From positions 124,001 through 188,000 of the forward strand of contig CANPMS010000001.1 in the NCBI GenBank assembly GCA_947575275.1: a stretch of 64,000 nt of DNA. Direction: 5' to 3'. This document shows positions 61,948 to 64,000 of this stretch, in pieces. The DNA comes from an uncultured Clostridium sp. GTDB lineage: Bacteria; Bacillota; Clostridia; Lachnospirales; Lachnospiraceae. A program made the translations under genes and the position numbers. Every line of letters begins with the position of its first letter. Position 1 is the stretch's first letter. The notes below the pieces were generated by a model that made no database searches, was not told the origin of the DNA, and saw only the letters and a list, made by a program, of their open reading frames with translations.

Positions 61948-63249
61948 ATGCCTAGTAGAACAGATGACAGAGTCAGATGCTCCTTCTGTGGGAAGATGCA
62001 GGACCAGGTAAAGAAGCTGATTGCCGGTTCCAACAATGTGTTTATCTGTGATGAATGTGTGGAGCTGTGTGCGGAAATTCTTGAGGAAGAATTTGATGAG
62101 CACGACCAGAGTTCTTGTGGTTTGGACAGTATCAATCTTTTGAAGCCGAAGGAGATTAAGGAATTTCTTGACGAGTATGTGATCGGTCAGGACGATGCCA
62201 AAAAGGTGTTGTCTGTGGCCGTCTATAACCACTATAAGCGGATTACGTCTGAAAAAAATTCTGATGTGGAGGTGCAAAAGAGCAATATTCTTCTGTTAGG
62301 TCCCACCGGTTCGGGAAAGACCTATCTGGCACAAACATTGGCAAAGGTTTTAAACGTGCCTTTTGCTATCGCCGATGCCACAGCTCTCACTGAGGCAGGA
62401 TATGTGGGGGAGGATGTGGAAAATATTCTCTTGAAGCTGATTCAGGCGGCAGATTACGACATTGGCAAGGCAGAGTACGGTATTATCTATATTGATGAGA
62501 TTGACAAGATTACGAAAAAGTCTGAGAATGTGTCTATCACCCGTGACGTGTCAGGTGAGGGTGTACAGCAGGCTCTCCTTAAGATTCTTGAGGGGACAGT
62601 TGCCAGCGTTCCGCCTCAGGGCGGCAGAAAGCATCCCCATCAGGAACTTTTGCAGATCGATACGACTAATATTCTCTTCATCTGCGGTGGTGCCTTTGAC
62701 GGTTTGGAGCGCATTATTGAGAGCCGTTTAAGCGCCGGTTCGATTGGTTTTAACGCGGAGGTTCTGGATAAAAGCCGGAGAGATATTGATGCACTGCTGC
62801 GGCGGACGGAGCCGCAGGATTTGATAAGGTATGGACTGATTCCGGAGTTTATTGGACGTGTGCCAATGGCAGTGTCACTGAATTTGCTGGATGAAAAAGC
62901 ATTGGTACAGATATTGACTGAACCGAAGAATGCGCTGGTAAAGCAGTATCAGAAGCTTTTTGAGCTGGATGATGTGAAGCTGGAGTTTACAGAAGATGCT
63001 CTGAATGAGGTGGCGAAGCTGGCGGTTGAGAGAAAGACCGGCGCAAGAGGTCTGCGCTCCATTCTGGAGTCTGTGATGATGGATACCATGTATGAAATAC
63101 CTTCCGACAGCAATGTGGGAATCTGCACCATTACGAAGGATGTGGTGGATAAGACAGGAGAGCCGGAGCTGGTATACCGGGATACGGCTGTGCCGCGAAA
63201 GGCCCTGTCCCATAGATTGAAAAAAGAGAAGCCTGGCGAAATCGCGTAG
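61948..63249 (+). CDS. clpX: ClpX unfoldase
   Basis: The 433-residue AAA+ protein has an N-terminal zinc-binding domain (C11, C14, C34, C37), Walker A GPTGSGKT (118-125), Walker [11 protein letters not shown], the pore loop GYVGEDVE, and the [11 protein letters not shown] sensor-2 region. It recognises tagged proteins and passes them to ClpP. GGATAGAGG lies before the start, 22 bases after clpP. Confidence 0.97.
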   Translation: MPSRTDDRVRCSFCGKMQDQVKKLIAGSNNVFICDECVELCAEILEEEFDEHDQSSCGLDSINLLKPKEIKEFLDEYVIGQDDAKKVLSVAVYNHYKRITSEKNSDVEVQKSNILLLGPTGSGKTYLAQTLAKVLNVPFAIADATALTEAGYVGEDVENILLKLIQAADYDIGKAEYGIIYIDEIDKITKKSENVSITRDVSGEGVQQALLKILEGTVASVPPQGGRKHPHQELLQIDTTNILFICGGAFDGLERIIESRLSAGSIGFNAEVLDKSRRDIDALLRRTEPQDLIRYGLIPEFIGRVPMAVSLNLLDEKALVQILTEPKNALVKQYQKLFELDDVKLEFTEDALNEVAKLAVERKTGARGLRSILESVMMDTMYEIPSDSNVGICTITKDVVDKTGEPELVYRDTAVPRKALSHRLKKEKPGEIA

Positions 63250-63258
63250 GTTTCGTCC

Positions 63259-63290
63259 ATCGAAATGGGGGCGAAAGCTCCCATTTCGAT
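63259..63290 (+). other. Long hairpin with GAAA tetraloop between clpX and lon
   Basis: A 14-bp stem (63259-63272 with 63277-63290; one G-T pair) is capped by GAAA, a stable tetraloop. ATTAGGGG follows, so there is no T-run and it is not a standard terminator. It may be a stability or processing element. Confidence 0.65.
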
Positions 63291-63362
63291 ATTAGGGGAA
63301 TAAGAAAGATACGCAGCTCGTCAGTCTTATGTCGGATAATGATATTTACGAGGAGGAATTGA

Positions 63363-64000
63363 ATGGAAGGTACAAGGATTATAACCATGCCGGTGATAGC
63401 CCTGCGGGGACTTACGGTGCTTCCGGGTATGACAATCAGCTTTGATATCAGCAGAACCCGTTCTGTTGCGGCGGTGGAGCAGGCAATGGTGACAGATCAA
63501 AGAATCTGTCTGATGACACAGAGAAATCCGGATGAACAGAATCCTTCTTTGGATCAGCTCTATCATGTGGGAACCATTGCTCAGGTTAAGCAGTTGGTGA
63601 GGATGCCGGGAGGGATCGTGCGTGTTATGGTTGATGGTATGGAGCGGGCAGAACTTCTTGCATTTGACTCGGAGGAACCTGTCCTGATGGGTGAGGTGCT
63701 GGAGACCCCGTCTGAAGATACGGCTCTGGATTATGTGACGGTAGAAGCAATGATGCGTGTGTTGAAAGAAAAGGCGGAGGAGTACGGAAGACAACAAGTG
63801 AAGTTTGCCAAGGAGGTGCTGCCTAATCTTCTGCGCTGCAACAGTCTGGAGCTTCTGATGCTGCAGATGGTCAGCGAGATGCCCTGGGATTACACTGTGC
63901 GCCAGCAATACCTGGAAGAGACAAAAAGTGAAGGGCGCTATGAGGTTCTGATCCTGAACTTGACGAACGAGATTGAGATTGCCAGAATTCGTCGGGAGTT
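63363..64000 (+). CDS. lon: Lon protease (N-terminal part)
   Basis: The frame from ATG 63363 stays open to the window end (about 212 residues). The visible part is the Lon substrate-binding domain: TMPVIALRGLTVLPGMTISFDI, VGTIAQVKQLVRMPGG, VMVDGMERAEL, and a following helical part (LLMLQMVSEMPWDY). The AAA+ and protease domains lie beyond the window. AGGAGG is 6 bases before the start. The tig-clpP-clpX-lon order is common in Firmicutes. Confidence 0.93.
   Translation, partial: MEGTRIITMPVIALRGLTVLPGMTISFDISRTRSVAAVEQAMVTDQRICLMTQRNPDEQNPSLDQLYHVGTIAQVKQLVRMPGGIVRVMVDGMERAELLAFDSEEPVLMGEVLETPSEDTALDYVTVEAMMRVLKEKAEEYGRQQVKFAKEVLPNLLRCNSLELLMLQMVSEMPWDYTVRQQYLEETKSEGRYEVLILNLTNEIEIARIRRE

Overview
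The window looks like chromosomal DNA of an anaerobic, spore-forming Clostridia bacterium, most probably a gut Lachnospiraceae (Clostridium cluster XIVa type). Support for this: a Na+-pumping biotin decarboxylase operon, a clostridial single-chain PurL, an alpha/beta SASP-like spore protein, an anaerobic-type cobalamin pathway (cbiD/G/J/E/T), YesM/YesN-type signalling, and ispH next to a ribosomal S1 gene. The assignment rests on gene families and context only. Nearly all genes are on the + strand; the exceptions are a LysR regulator and a CYTH protein. I see no insertion sequence, prophage, CRISPR array or rRNA.

Layout. 1-4142: Na+-translocating carboxyltransferase/decarboxylase operon (12S-type carboxyltransferase end, OadG-like, biotin carrier, OadB-like, 5S-type carboxyltransferase). 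4359-7927: two secreted or surface proteins (SH3/glucosaminidase-like; cohesin-like) sharing a cadherin-like domain. 8117-12655: GntR regulator-mcsA-mcsB-clpC, with the GntR gene where ctsR normally sits and an McsB with altered catalytic positions. 12761-14556: small conserved protein and radA. 14652-15167: tRNA-Trp and an intergenic cluster of palindromes and repeats. 15168-22899: HPr-like protein without the active-site His, then a nuclease-helicase / J-TPR / Hsp70 operon. 22882-25115: LysR (minus), tRNA-Ala, luxS, truncated sigma-like protein. 25212-30395: purL and lysC. 30505-37872: M28 lipoprotein, PPK2, flavoprotein, cmk, ispH, rpsA. 38069-39929: PadR-DUF1700-small membrane protein-PspC, then the SASP-like gene. 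39965-49617: cobalamin genes cbiD-cbiG-cbiJE-cbiTA-cobU-cobS-cobU-like-cbiB-cobD. 49614-59237: two-component system with two sugar-binding proteins, mglBAC, small coiled-coil membrane protein. 59306-59758: CYTH protein (minus). 59965-64000: tig-clpP-clpX-lon (lon runs off the end).

How it fits together. The first operon couples decarboxylation to Na+ export and could also pass carboxyl groups between acyl-CoA and keto-acid subunits. Two proteostasis blocks (mcsA/mcsB/clpC and tig/clpP/clpX/lon) supply AAA+ unfoldases and their peptidase. A third chaperone block pairs a diverged J-domain TPR protein with an HscC-like Hsp70 behind a DNA helicase. The cobalamin run overlaps the response regulator of the sugar-sensing system, which in turn precedes mglBAC, suggesting an envelope sugar sensor controlling a galactose/glucose-type ABC importer.

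Most notable departures from textbook arrangements: (i) GntR replacing CtsR, with an McsB that has lost the catalytic-base Glu and the reactive Cys; (ii) the helicase/J-TPR/Hsp70 operon with a non-canonical HPD motif; (iii) the sugar-binding proteins tied to a histidine kinase; (iv) a second, degenerate CobU paralogue; (v) a hairpin over the ribosome-binding site of a spore-protein-like gene; (vi) a hairpin repeat recurring about 44 kb apart.
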